Source: Spirosomataceae bacterium TFI 002 (GTDB taxonomy: Bacteria > Bacteroidota > Bacteroidia > Cytophagales > Spirosomataceae). From it: a stretch of DNA of 64,000 nt. Positions 44,548 to 52,647 of this stretch are shown piece by piece. The notes beneath the pieces were generated by a model. It was given only the letters and a program-made list of their open reading frames with translations. It was not told the DNA's origin and did not search any database. A program made the translations under genes and the position numbers. The stretch's first letter is position 1. Each line of letters begins with the position of its first letter. The stretch lies in NCBI GenBank assembly GCA_900230115.1, contig LT907983.1, positions 1,240,001 through 1,304,000 of the forward strand, in the 5' to 3' direction.

Positions 44548-45498
44548 TTATTTCTTTTCGGTTTGCTTAATCACAGTCATTGCCGAGGCAATCATGCTTC
44601 CCATATCCGTAAGGTTGCCAGGCAAAATAAGTGTATTACCTTCTTTCGCAAGCTTCCCAAACTGCTCAATGTATTGCTCAGCTACTTGGAGTTGTACAGC
44701 TTCCAATCCTCCTTTTTCTTGAATCGCCGCAGCAACTTTTCTAATACTTTCAGCCGTAGCATCCGCAACAGATAGGATTGCAGCTGCCTCTCCTTGTGCT
44801 CTGTTGATTTGCTCAAGTTTAATACCTTCCGACTCCAATACAACTCTCTCTTTTTGGCCCTCAGCAGTATTAATCGCAAATTGCTTTTTACCTTCTGATT
44901 CCAAAATTACAGCACGCTTTTCACGCTCAGCTTGCATTTGTTTTTCCATCGCCTGTAAAACAGATACTGGTGGGTCAATATTCTTGATCTCATATCTCAG
45001 TACTTTCACTCCCCAGCTTATGGCAGCTTCGTCGATAGCTGCAACCACCGCTTGGTTAATAGCCATACGCTCTACAAACGTTTTATCAAGATCAATTTTA
45101 CCTATTTCACTTCTCATGGTTGTTTGTGCCAACTGAGTCACAGCAAATACATAGTCATTTACACCATAAGAAGCTTTATGAGCATCTACTACTTGTAAAA
45201 AGATGACGCCATCTACTCTTACTTGAACGTTATCTCGAGTGATACAAATCTGCTCATGAATATCGTAAGCTTGTTCTTTCAGACCATGCTTATAAGCGAC
45301 TCTATCTACAAATGGAATAATAAAGTTAATACCGGGTTGTAGCGTGGAATTGTATTTACCTAGTCTTTCCAAGATAAAGGCTCGTTGCTGTGGAACCACC
45401 TTCACGGCAGACATTAAAACAATAACTGCTAAAACTACAAAGGCAATAAGTACATACATATCAGTTTGATTTTGGTGTTGAGTAATAAATTCTTCCAC
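44548..45498 (-). CDS. SPFH/stomatin-like membrane protein (QmcA-like)
   Basis: This 316-residue band-7 protein has one N-terminal membrane helix (MYVLIAFVVLAVIVLMSAV), then the SPFH domain: VVPQQRAFILERLGKYNS, PGINFIIPFVDRVAYKHGLK and DVHE-like YDIHEQICITRDNVQVRVDG (read as ITRDNVQVRVDG). A long coiled coil with alternating Glu/Lys/Ala (AMEKQMQAEREKRAVILESEG) and a Gly-rich tail follow. Such proteins oligomerise in the membrane. It is the first gene of a two-gene operon with NfeD. The 13 residues before the internal Met may be an alternative start. Confidence 0.92.
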   Translation of the reverse strand: MEEFITQHQNQTDMYVLIAFVVLAVIVLMSAVKVVPQQRAFILERLGKYNSTLQPGINFIIPFVDRVAYKHGLKEQAYDIHEQICITRDNVQVRVDGVIFLQVVDAHKASYGVNDYVFAVTQLAQTTMRSEIGKIDLDKTFVERMAINQAVVAAIDEAAISWGVKVLRYEIKNIDPPVSVLQAMEKQMQAEREKRAVILESEGKKQFAINTAEGQKERVVLESEGIKLEQINRAQGEAAAILSVADATAESIRKVAAAIQEKGGLEAVQLQVAEQYIEQFGKLAKEGNTLILPGNLTDMGSMIASAMTVIKQTEKK

Positions 45499-45603
45499 TA
45501 ATTACGACCAATTCCAGTGACTTACAATCCTATTCGGATAAATGAATGCGGGGAATTAAGATCGGTCGCCCCAATTGATGAATGGAAAACCATAATAATA
45601 GCT

Positions 45604-45611
45604 TATTTTTG
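45604..45611 (+). promoter_or_regulatory. Candidate -7 box upstream of the pseudouridine synthase
   Basis: TATTTTTG matches TAnnTTTG and ends 38 bp before the start codon. A TTG lies 26 nt upstream, longer than usual, so the -33 part is doubtful. Confidence 0.4.
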
Positions 45612-45649
45612 CATTTCAAAATTAATACAGTAGTGATACTGCAACGTAC

Positions 45650-47011
45650 ATGAGCAGAGACGATAACAGAAATAGTTCTTCAGAAAATAAAGGTAAAGGA
45701 GGCTCTAGACCTCGTAAATCAACTTCAAGTAAGCCAGAGAATCATTTTCACAAAACAGGTGAATCAGATGGTAGACCAAGAGGTAAGGATTCTTTTAAGA
45801 AACCATTTGATAAAAAAAGGGGCACCGGCTCGTTTGCGGATAAGAAAAAAAGCGATTGGAAAGATAAACCATTCGGAGAAAAACGCGGTCAGTCAAGTTT
45901 TGGCGACAAGAAAAAAGGAGATTGGAAAGATAAACCTTTTGGCGAAAGAAAATCCAGAACTGATTTTAGGGACAGTAGAGAAAAAAGGACTTTTGATAAG
46001 CCTGAAAGGAAATTCGGAAATGATAGAACTGAATTTCGTGGTGAAAGGTCTGGAAGACCTTTTGACAAGGATAGAAAACCGTTTACATCTCGCACTCAAG
46101 CTAGAGACAGTAAAGTTGAAGAAACGAATAGCGACGTTCCTGCTTTCAAGAAATTTGGCAAAAAACCAATTTCAGATGAAACCATCAAAAAAAGCCAAGA
46201 AAGACAAGTTGGCCTATCTAACCCCGCTAGAGTAGAAGAAAAGTCATTTCAAAAAAAGATTCCTAAGAAAATTCAGGAGAAGATTGAGTCTAATCCAAAA
46301 GACGAAGCAATCAGACTGAATAGATACATTGCCAATGCTGGCCTATGTTCTCGAAGAGAAGCTGACGAACTGATTTCGGCAGGTGTAATAAAGGTAAATG
46401 GTAAAGTTGTTGACGAAATGGGCTTTATGGTTCAGCCAGGTGACACTGTAAAGTACGGAAAAGACATTCTGAGTCGTGAAAAGATGATGTATGTACTACT
46501 CAACAAACCAAAGGATTTTATCACCACTATGGATGACCCAGAAGAGAGGAGAACCGTAATGGAGTTAGTAGCAGGTGCTTGCAAAGAGCGAATCTACCCA
46601 GTAGGAAGGTTAGATAGAAATACTACAGGTTTACTATTGCTAACGAATGATGGCGAGCTTACAGCCAAGCTAACTCATCCATCAAGTGATATTAAAAAGA
46701 TTTACCAAGCTGAGCTAGACAAACCTATCGCTGAAGCTGATTTTGAGAAGTTAAAAGAAGGTGTAGAACTAGAAGATGGTTTCATTAAGCCTGACGAACT
46801 CGCTATTGTAACTCCTGATGCACATGTTGTAGGAATTAAGATCCACAGTGGCAAAAACAGGATTGTAAGAAGGATGTTTGAACACCTTGGATATGAAGTT
46901 ACAAAGCTTGATAGAACCACTTTCGCCGACTTAAATAAGAAAGATCTACCAAGAGGAAACTGGAGGTTTCTTACTGAGAAAGAGATCATTAGATTAAAAT
47001 ACATGATTTAA
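45650..47011 (+). CDS. RsuA/RluB-type rRNA pseudouridine synthase with long basic N-terminal extension
   Basis: The catalytic half (about residues 220-453) is an RsuA/RluB/RluF-family enzyme: an S4 RNA-binding domain (IRLNRYIANAGLCSRREADE) followed by the synthase domain with catalytic Asp322 in VGRLDRNTTGLLLL, then KIYQAELDKP and GKNRIVRRMFEHLG. It isomerises uridine in 23S or 16S rRNA; the exact site cannot be assigned. The first 210 residues are unlike the usual compact enzyme: rich in Lys, Arg, Gly and Ser with a repeated KKxDWKDKPFGE segment (residues about 65-100), probably disordered and RNA-binding. Such basic extensions on this family occur in Bacteroidota. Confidence 0.92.
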   Translation: MSRDDNRNSSSENKGKGGSRPRKSTSSKPENHFHKTGESDGRPRGKDSFKKPFDKKRGTGSFADKKKSDWKDKPFGEKRGQSSFGDKKKGDWKDKPFGERKSRTDFRDSREKRTFDKPERKFGNDRTEFRGERSGRPFDKDRKPFTSRTQARDSKVEETNSDVPAFKKFGKKPISDETIKKSQERQVGLSNPARVEEKSFQKKIPKKIQEKIESNPKDEAIRLNRYIANAGLCSRREADELISAGVIKVNGKVVDEMGFMVQPGDTVKYGKDILSREKMMYVLLNKPKDFITTMDDPEERRTVMELVAGACKERIYPVGRLDRNTTGLLLLTNDGELTAKLTHPSSDIKKIYQAELDKPIAEADFEKLKEGVELEDGFIKPDELAIVTPDAHVVGIKIHSGKNRIVRRMFEHLGYEVTKLDRTTFADLNKKDLPRGNWRFLTEKEIIRLKYMI

Positions 47012-47012
47012 T

Positions 47013-47020
47013 TATATTTG
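47013..47020 (+). promoter_or_regulatory. Candidate -7 box of the LEA-like gene
   Basis: TATATTTG overlaps the end of the preceding gene by one base of its stop region and lies 31 bp before the LEA-like start codon. It suggests the LEA-like gene has its own promoter although the genes are close. Confidence 0.5.
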
Positions 47021-47051
47021 TGAGAATATAAAACCCTTAAACAAAATTATT

Positions 47052-47834
47052 ATGAGCATTGGAGGAGATTTAATAAATAAAGCAAAAGACGCAGCAAATG
47101 CAGCAAAAGATGTTGCCGAAAACGCAGCAAATAAAGCAGGAGATGCAGCGAAAGGTGCTGCTAATGTTGCAAAGGACGCAGCTGGTGAAGCTGCGAATGC
47201 TGCTAGTGGTGCGGCTAGTTCAGCGGCTAGTCTTGCGAAAGATGCGGCTAGTGATGTTGCAAATGCAGCTGGCGATGCAGCAAAAGGAGCGGCAGGTAAA
47301 GCAGTAGAAGCAGCGAATGTTGCAAAAGACGCAGCTGGTGAGGCTGCAAACACTGCAACTGATGCAGCTAAAGGTGCTGCAAGTGCTGCCGCTGGAGCAG
47401 CTGATTCTGCGGCAAGTAAGGCTAAAAATGTAGCTAGCAGTGCAGCAGACAAAGCAGAAGGTGCTTTTAATAGTGCAAAAAATGCCGCTTCTGAAGCAAT
47501 GGACAAAGCTGGTGATCTTGCTGATGATTTAAAAGAAGATGCTTCTGAAGCATTTGATGATGCTAAGGCAAAAGCTAAAGATCTAGCAGAAGACGCTGAA
47601 GAGGCTTTTGACAAAGCGAAAGCAAAGGCTAAAGAATTAATGAACGACAAGAAAGTTCAAGAATTCAAGGCTGAAGCAAGCGAGAAATTTGATGACATGA
47701 AAGAAGATGCTGAAGAGGCTATCCAGAAAGCTAAAGCTAAAGCTTCAGAATTATCTGAAGATGCAGAGGAAGCTGTTCAAGAAGTTGCTAAAAAAGCAAA
47801 AGGATTTTGGAGTAAATTGTTTGGCGGTAAGTAA
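47052..47834 (+). CDS. Ala/Lys/Asp-rich LEA-like repeat protein
   Basis: The 260-residue protein is almost wholly low-complexity and helical: repeats close to 'AAKDAANAAKDVAENAANKA' in 11-residue register, rich in Ala, Lys, Asp and Glu, as in group 3 late-embryogenesis-abundant and YtxH-type stress proteins. Its central part is Ala/Gly-rich and the last third more charged (AEDAEEAFDKAKAKAKEL). It ends KKAKGFWSKLFGGK, a short amphipathic tail that could touch membranes. No signal peptide is present, so it is probably cytoplasmic. It may protect proteins or membranes against desiccation or osmotic stress (inference from composition). A strong terminator follows. Confidence 0.82.
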   Translation: MSIGGDLINKAKDAANAAKDVAENAANKAGDAAKGAANVAKDAAGEAANAASGAASSAASLAKDAASDVANAAGDAAKGAAGKAVEAANVAKDAAGEAANTATDAAKGAASAAAGAADSAASKAKNVASSAADKAEGAFNSAKNAASEAMDKAGDLADDLKEDASEAFDDAKAKAKDLAEDAEEAFDKAKAKAKELMNDKKVQEFKAEASEKFDDMKEDAEEAIQKAKAKASELSEDAEEAVQEVAKKAKGFWSKLFGGK

Positions 47835-47853
47835 TACTTCCGATTAAAAATAC

Positions 47854-47891
47854 AAAAGGTCAGCTACTTTCGAGTAGCTGACCTTTTTTTT
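47854..47891 (+). terminator. Strong terminator between convergent genes
   Basis: A perfect 15-bp stem AAAAGGTCAGCTACT / AGTAGCTGACCTTTT with loop TTCG is followed by further T residues. Because A precedes and T follows the stem it can also act on the minus strand, serving both convergent genes. Confidence 0.95.
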
Positions 47892-47926
47892 ATGCTGTTC
47901 CTTTTGTAATAAAGATTCTAAATATT

Positions 47927-48715
47927 TTATTCAAAAACCACTTTTCGAGAAATCCCATCATCTCCTTGTGATACTATTACAAAATAAGTGCCTACAGGAG
48001 CAACGTCTAAACTAACCTGTCCTGCGAAATCTCCTTTAAAAGCCTCAAAGCTTTCTTTTCCTACTACTGTTCCTTTTGTGTCCAAAATTGTAATAGTAAC
48101 GTCGCCCTCCTTAGGAGCATAAAATCTCACATTTACTTCGTTTGTTGCAGGTCTATTGGGAAAAACATCTAAAGATTGAATACTTGCATTTGCATCCGTT
48201 ATAAAAATGCCATCATTCCAAGTGTAAATTTTTGGAATTGCTCTTTGTATTTTTCTTGGCAAATCCTCAGCAAGAACTCTCATTTGCTCGCTAAAATGCT
48301 CCGAGTTAAATTCGTCAGTATCAAAATCGAAGTCAAAATCCATATCTGACCCTTTTCTACCTTTCTTATGGCGATATACCCTCACATCTGAATTATCACC
48401 ATCGCCAAAAGAAAACCTATCTTCATCATCAATATCGCTATTTTCTTGATCTTCTCTGATCACAATTTTCATTCTTTTAGAAGAAGAAATATCTTTCATT
48501 GCCTCTTTCTGAATATCTTCAATAATGGCGTCCTTTTCCTCTTCGCTCATTCCCTTGGTATCGATTTCTCGTTCAACCACTTTCTTTTTTCCATTGCTAT
48601 CGTAAGTTTCAATTCTCACCTTCACCCTTTCTTTAGTCTCTTCTTGAGCTAAAATTATCAAAGGCGTACAAAAAAGTGCGAGAATACAAATGAGGGGTAG
48701 TTTTATGTTTTTCAT
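47927..48715 (-). CDS. Secreted acidic protein with T9SS-type C-terminal domain
   Basis: A signal peptide (KLPLICILALFCTPLIILAQ) precedes a highly charged region (KVRIETYDSNGKKKVVEREI, then KDAIIEDIQKEAM). A very acidic stretch with DFDFDFDTDEF lies near residues 118-128. The last 85 residues (LDVFPNRPATNEVNVRFYAP ... VGTYFVIVSQ ... RKVVFE) resemble a T9SS sorting domain. The protein is therefore probably exported. No enzymatic motif is seen. The Asp-rich section could bind calcium or other cations, which is inference. It is a lone minus-strand gene convergent with the LEA-like gene. Confidence 0.8.
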   Translation of the reverse strand: MKNIKLPLICILALFCTPLIILAQEETKERVKVRIETYDSNGKKKVVEREIDTKGMSEEEKDAIIEDIQKEAMKDISSSKRMKIVIREDQENSDIDDEDRFSFGDGDNSDVRVYRHKKGRKGSDMDFDFDFDTDEFNSEHFSEQMRVLAEDLPRKIQRAIPKIYTWNDGIFITDANASIQSLDVFPNRPATNEVNVRFYAPKEGDVTITILDTKGTVVGKESFEAFKGDFAGQVSLDVAPVGTYFVIVSQGDDGISRKVVFE

Positions 48716-48918
48716 AATAGTATTGTTTGGTGATTACATTTTAAATCATTCAAAACTAAGCAATTACAATGTTAACAAAACTTAAAAAAACTTAAACTCA
48801 CAAAATTCAATAGCTATTTTATCCAAATACCTATTGTTGTGTAACCTGAATATCTATAGACTTTAAAGGTAAATCTGCCAACTTGGCAATAGGCACAATC
48901 ATTGCACGTTGAACTAGT

Positions 48919-49152
48919 ATGACATCCAAGATTCTCGCATATTCATTATCGTTATTACTTTTTACATCGGCCGCTGCAATGGCCACACCTCTTACTGTGG
49001 AAGGCAGCCAAGTTGAAATTGTCAATATAGAAACGTCTGCCAACAGTTTTTCGAAAGGAAAGAAAAAGAAAAATGGACGTTACAAAAAGAAGAAACGCGG
49101 TCTTTTTAAAAGATTATTCAAAAAAAGTGACTGCGATTGCCCTAAGCATTAA
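48919..49152 (+). CDS. Small secreted Lys-rich protein
   Basis: The 77-residue protein has a clear signal peptide (MTSKILAYSLSLLLFTSAAAMA), a short acidic-neutral segment, and a very basic tail with KGKKKKNGRYKKKKRGLFKR, ending with SDCDCPKH. The mature protein would be about 55 residues. I do not recognise a family. The Cys pair and terminal His may bind a metal. The opposite-strand frame in the first half has no export signal or family match, so I favour this one. Its upstream region is 200 bp without an obvious promoter. Confidence 0.55.
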   Translation: MTSKILAYSLSLLLFTSAAAMATPLTVEGSQVEIVNIETSANSFSKGKKKKNGRYKKKKRGLFKRLFKKSDCDCPKH

Positions 49153-49222
49153 TCAAATTCTCCCGTTTGGAGAACTCTTTAATCATTAATTAAGCAATAT
49201 CGAGATTTCATCTCCCAACATT

Positions 49223-49254
49223 TTTGTATTTTCCTTAGATGGATGCTACTTTTG
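49223..49254 (+). promoter_or_regulatory. Promoter of sucD
   Basis: TTTG (49223-49226) and TACTTTTG (49247-49254) are 20 nt apart, an excellent match to the Bacteroidota promoter. Initiation near 49262 gives a leader of about 50 nt containing the hairpin at 49270-49289. Confidence 0.7.
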
Positions 49255-49269
49255 CGATGCAAAAAAAAT

Positions 49270-49289
49270 AGCCTTTTTCTAAAAGGGCT
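49270..49289 (+). promoter_or_regulatory. Hairpin in the sucD leader
   Basis: AGCCTTTT pairs with AAAGGGCT-type sequence (eight pairs, one G-U, loop TCTA). No T-run follows, so it is not a terminator; it may stabilise the mRNA or control translation. Confidence 0.4.
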
Positions 49290-49312
49290 TAACATCTAGA
49301 CAAAGTAACTTA

Positions 49313-50188
49313 ATGAGCGTACTGGTAAATAAAGATTCCAAAGTTATTGTACAAGGTTTTACAGGTTCCGAAGGAACATTTCATGCAGGTCAAATGATCG
49401 AGTATGGAACAAATGTAGTAGGTGGAGTAACGCCTGGAAAAGGTGGACAAACACATCTAGATAAGCCTGTTTTTAATACAGTAGAAGAAGCAGTTGCAAA
49501 AACTGGTGCAGATGTTTCTATCATATTTGTTCCACCTGGATTTGCTGCAGATGCCGTAATGGAAGCTGCCGATGCTGGAATAAAAGTAATCGTATGTATT
49601 ACTGAAGGTATTCCTACAAAGGACATGATTACTGTAAAGTCTTACTTAAAAGGTAAAGACACTACTCTTATAGGACCAAATTGCCCAGGTGTAATCACGC
49701 CAGGTGAAGCAAAAGTAGGTATCATGCCAGGTTTTGTATTCAAAAAAGGAAGAATTGGTATTGTCTCTAAATCAGGAACATTAACTTACGAAGCTGCTGA
49801 TCAAATTGTGAAAGCAGGTTTTGGTATTTCTACTGCAATTGGTATTGGCGGTGACCCTATCATTGGGACACCTACAAAGAATGCAGTAGAGTTATTGATG
49901 AACGATCCAGAAACGGATGCTATCGTAATGATTGGAGAAATTGGAGGAAGCTACGAAGCAGAAGCATCAAAGTATATTCTTGAAGCGGGTAACCCAAAAC
50001 CAGTAGTTGGCTTTATTGCAGGACAAACAGCCCCTAAAGGAAAAAGAATGGGACACGCAGGAGCTATCATTGGTGGAGCAGATGATACTGCAGAAGCTAA
50101 AATGAAGATCATGGCAGAATGTGGAATCTATGTTGTAAAATCTCCTGCAGAAATAGGAGAAACAATGGTGAAAGCTTTGAGTAAGTAA
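49313..50188 (+). CDS. sucD: Succinate-CoA ligase, alpha subunit
   Basis: This is the alpha subunit of succinyl-CoA synthetase (TCA cycle), which carries the CoA-binding domain and the phospho-histidine. Present are [20 protein letters not shown] (CoA-binding start), [29 protein letters not shown], and the active His248 in [12 protein letters not shown]. The length (291) is normal. The beta subunit gene sucC is not adjacent here, unlike in E. coli; it may lie elsewhere in the genome, as seen in some Bacteroidota. The IS element starts 22 bp after the stop codon and its end could now serve as the terminator. Confidence 0.97.
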   Translation: MSVLVNKDSKVIVQGFTGSEGTFHAGQMIEYGTNVVGGVTPGKGGQTHLDKPVFNTVEEAVAKTGADVSIIFVPPGFAADAVMEAADAGIKVIVCITEGIPTKDMITVKSYLKGKDTTLIGPNCPGVITPGEAKVGIMPGFVFKKGRIGIVSKSGTLTYEAADQIVKAGFGISTAIGIGGDPIIGTPTKNAVELLMNDPETDAIVMIGEIGGSYEAEASKYILEAGNPKPVVGFIAGQTAPKGKRMGHAGAIIGGADDTAEAKMKIMAECGIYVVKSPAEIGETMVKALSK

Positions 50189-50210
50189 GATTACTCAATC
50201 AATATTATAC

Positions 50211-50227
50211 AAAAAGAGGCTGTCTCA
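50211..50227 (+). repeat. Left terminal inverted repeat of the IS element
   Basis: AAAAAGAGGCTGTCTCA is an exact 17-bp inverted match to the right end. With the internal GGCAGTCTCTTTTT it also forms a 14-bp hairpin (two G-U pairs) reaching 50245, acting as a probable terminator for transcription entering from sucD. Confidence 0.85.
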
Positions 50228-50270
50228 AAAGGGCAGTCTCTTTTTTATAGATTTTTTTGTAACTTCAGTT

Positions 50271-51818
50271 ATGAAAAAAGGAGTCAAAAAGAAGCCTGTA
50301 TTTAAGGATTATGATCCTTATCAGCTATCCCTTCTTCCTCCATCGTTAAATGAATTAATTCCCGAAAATCACGTGGTTCGATTGGTACAAAGAATCATAG
50401 ATGAGATAGATATTGATTCATTATTGCAGAAGTATTCTGGAGGCGGAAGTTCATCATTTCATCCACGAATGATGTTAAAAATTATTATTTACGGCTATAT
50501 CAGCAATATTTATTCCTCTCGAAAAATAGAAGAAGCCGTCAGTTCAAACATTCACTTCATGTGGCTTGCTGGCATGCAGCGACCAGACCATAATACAATA
50601 AACCGATTTAGAACGGATAGATTGAAGTCGGTATTGAAAGAGGTTTTTGGTCAAGTCGTTTTACTGATGGCAGATCAAGGACTGGTAGATTTAAAGACGG
50701 TTTATGTGGATGGAACCAAAATAGAGGCCAATGCCAATAAATACACTTTTGTATGGGGCAAGTCTATAAAGCGGAATACAGAAAGGATAAAAGAACAGCT
50801 TAAAGACCTTTGGAACTATGCCGAAAAGGTAGCCTCCGAGGAGATGAAAGATAACTCGCCCACTATTTTTGAAAAGATAGATTCTCAAAAAGTAGAACAG
50901 ACTATCGGGCAAATCAATCAAGCCTTAAAAGGCAAAGAAGTAGATCCGAAAGTGAAGCAAAAGCTGAATTATGCAAAGAACAATTGGCCAAAGAATCTAA
51001 AGAAATACGAAGTTCAGCAAAAGCTGATGGGTGATCGAAACTCCTATTCCAAGACAGATCCAGATGCCACTTTTATGCGAATGAAAGACGACCACATGCT
51101 CAATGGTCAGCTAAAAGCGGGCTACAACTGGCAGATAAGTACTTGTAATCAATGTATTCTAAACTACGACATCTACCAATATGCCAACGATGTATATACC
51201 TTACCACTCCACCTAGAAACCTTCAAAGAGCTCTATAAAAAATTACCAGAAGAAGTGGTGGCCGATGCCGGCTATGGCTCGGAAGAAAACTATCAATATT
51301 TAGAGAACAATGAACTTGAGGGCTATGTGAAATACAATTACTTCCATAAAGAGCAAAAAGCCAAAGGGAAGATAAAGCCTGAAGATGCCTTCAAGTCAGA
51401 GAACCTGTATTACGATTCGGAGAACGACTTTTTTATCTGTCCGATGGGTCAAAAAATGGAGAAAGTCTATGAAAAAACAGAGAAAAGAAAATCTGGATAC
51501 CAACAACAAATAAGCTTTTATCAAGCAAAAAACTGTGACAATTGCCCATTGAAAGGAGCCTGCCACAAAGCCAAAGGAAATCGACTTGTCCAAGTCAATC
51601 ACAATGCAAAAAGATTAAAAGACAAAGCACGACAAAAGCTACTAAGTCCAGAGGGAATAAAACATCGCTCCCAAAGGCCAGCAGATGTGGAAGCAGTCTT
51701 TGGAAACATCAAGCAAAACAAAAACTTCAGAAGATTTATGTTAAGAGGAAAAGAAAAAGTCCTCATCGAAACGGGCTTGCTCGCCCTTGCACACAATATC
51801 CAAAAAATGGCTTCATAA
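50271..51818 (+). CDS. IS1182-family transposase
   Basis: The 515-residue DDE transposase is intact. The N-terminal DUF772-like domain (YDPYQLSLLPPSLNELIPEN, HPRMMLKIIIYGY) is followed by the catalytic domain: Asp147 in VYVDGTKIEAN, Asp332 in VVADAGYGSEENYQYL and Glu474 in RPADVEAVFGNIKQNK, a normal DDE spacing for the family. A Cys-rich segment (CDNCPLKGACHKAKG) lies before the last motif. It may be active because there are no stops or frameshifts. Confidence 0.95.
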   Translation: MKKGVKKKPVFKDYDPYQLSLLPPSLNELIPENHVVRLVQRIIDEIDIDSLLQKYSGGGSSSFHPRMMLKIIIYGYISNIYSSRKIEEAVSSNIHFMWLAGMQRPDHNTINRFRTDRLKSVLKEVFGQVVLLMADQGLVDLKTVYVDGTKIEANANKYTFVWGKSIKRNTERIKEQLKDLWNYAEKVASEEMKDNSPTIFEKIDSQKVEQTIGQINQALKGKEVDPKVKQKLNYAKNNWPKNLKKYEVQQKLMGDRNSYSKTDPDATFMRMKDDHMLNGQLKAGYNWQISTCNQCILNYDIYQYANDVYTLPLHLETFKELYKKLPEEVVADAGYGSEENYQYLENNELEGYVKYNYFHKEQKAKGKIKPEDAFKSENLYYDSENDFFICPMGQKMEKVYEKTEKRKSGYQQQISFYQAKNCDNCPLKGACHKAKGNRLVQVNHNAKRLKDKARQKLLSPEGIKHRSQRPADVEAVFGNIKQNKNFRRFMLRGKEKVLIETGLLALAHNIQKMAS

Positions 51819-51921
51819 GGGCTATTTCGGCCTCATTTTAAACTCCCCGCACCAAAACCAGAAGAGATTGTCACAAGAATTACACTTTTATTCAAAAAAG
51901 AAGGCTGACCCACGTTTATAA

Positions 51922-51938
51922 TGAGACAGCCTCTTTTT
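51922..51938 (-). repeat. Right terminal inverted repeat of the IS element
   Basis: TGAGACAGCCTCTTTTT is the exact reverse complement of the left end. An internal AAAAAGAAGGCTG at 51895-51907 can pair with it (one bulge), giving a hairpin like that of the left end. Confidence 0.85.
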
Positions 51939-51956
51939 ATGGCTTAATGTTATTAA

Positions 51957-52637
51957 TTAGCAATTTAGTCTAAACCCTACGCCATGAACATTTTCGATTT
52001 TAACTTCTTCGCTTTGTCCTAGCATTTTTCTTAACCTCGTTATGAATACATCAAGGCTTCTTCCCAAAAAGTAATCATCTCTTCCCCATATTTCGGTAAG
52101 GATATCTTCCCTCTTTACAACTGCATTTCTTCGGTCACACAAGAATTTTAATACCTCAGCTTCACGATGTGTGAGTTTTGTTACTTCTTCGTCGAGCTGC
52201 AATTGCAATTCGCTATACCTAAATATAAAATCTCCAACCTCGTATTCGTTTTGCCCTTCCTCATCGTCTACAACTTTACTGCGACGGATAAATACTTTGA
52301 TACGTAAAATAAGCTCTTCAATGCTAAAAGGCTTTGTGATATAATCATCTCCACCAATTTTCAACCCAGCAATTTTATCTTCCTGCATGGTTTTGGCAGT
52401 AAGGAAAATAATAGGTATTTGACTATTCTGGTCACGGATCTTTTCGGCCAAAGAAAATCCATCCAACTCAGGAAGCATGACATCTAACAAGCAAAGGTCA
52501 AACTTTTCTTTATTGAAATGCTTCAAAGCCTCCTTACCATCAGAATAATGTATGATTTCAAACCCCTCTTCCTCTAAGCTGTCTTTCGTAACATAACTTA
52601 GATTCCTGTCATCTTCAACGTATAAAATTTTGGCCAT
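51957..52637 (-). CDS. OmpR-family response regulator
   Basis: The 226-residue regulator has a receiver domain (VEDDRN with acidic pocket, phospho-acceptor Asp52 in CLLDVMLPELDGF, Thr in FLTAKT, Lys in ITKPFS) and a C-terminal winged-helix DNA-binding domain (TKLTHREAEVLKFLCDR, RSLDVFITRLRKML, NVHGVGFRLNC). Its gene lies 10 bp downstream of the histidine kinase gene, so they form one two-component system. Its targets are unknown. The IS element is inserted just after its stop codon. Confidence 0.95.
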   Translation of the reverse strand: MAKILYVEDDRNLSYVTKDSLEEEGFEIIHYSDGKEALKHFNKEKFDLCLLDVMLPELDGFSLAEKIRDQNSQIPIIFLTAKTMQEDKIAGLKIGGDDYITKPFSIEELILRIKVFIRRSKVVDDEEGQNEYEVGDFIFRYSELQLQLDEEVTKLTHREAEVLKFLCDRRNAVVKREDILTEIWGRDDYFLGRSLDVFITRLRKMLGQSEEVKIENVHGVGFRLNC

Positions 52638-52647
52638 AATCCTTTCC

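Larger units (their letters stand above)
50211..51938 (+). mobile_element. IS1182-family insertion sequence (1728 bp)
   Basis: A single intact transposase gene lies between perfect 17-bp terminal inverted repeats. I see no obvious target-site duplication: the flanks are ATTATAC on the left and ATGGCTT on the right. It sits between sucD and the convergent response regulator gene and disrupts no gene. Both ends carry terminator-like hairpins in which the TIR is one arm. Confidence 0.88.

Noticed and set aside
47012-47650. 212-residue antisense frame over the LEA-like gene
   Set aside because: It is Ala/Ser/Phe-rich only because it is the complement of Ala/Lys codons; the plus-strand gene has its own promoter box and terminator.
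48831-49043. 70-residue minus-strand frame overlapping the small secreted protein
   Set aside because: It has no signal peptide or family features; the plus-strand frame has a clear signal peptide.
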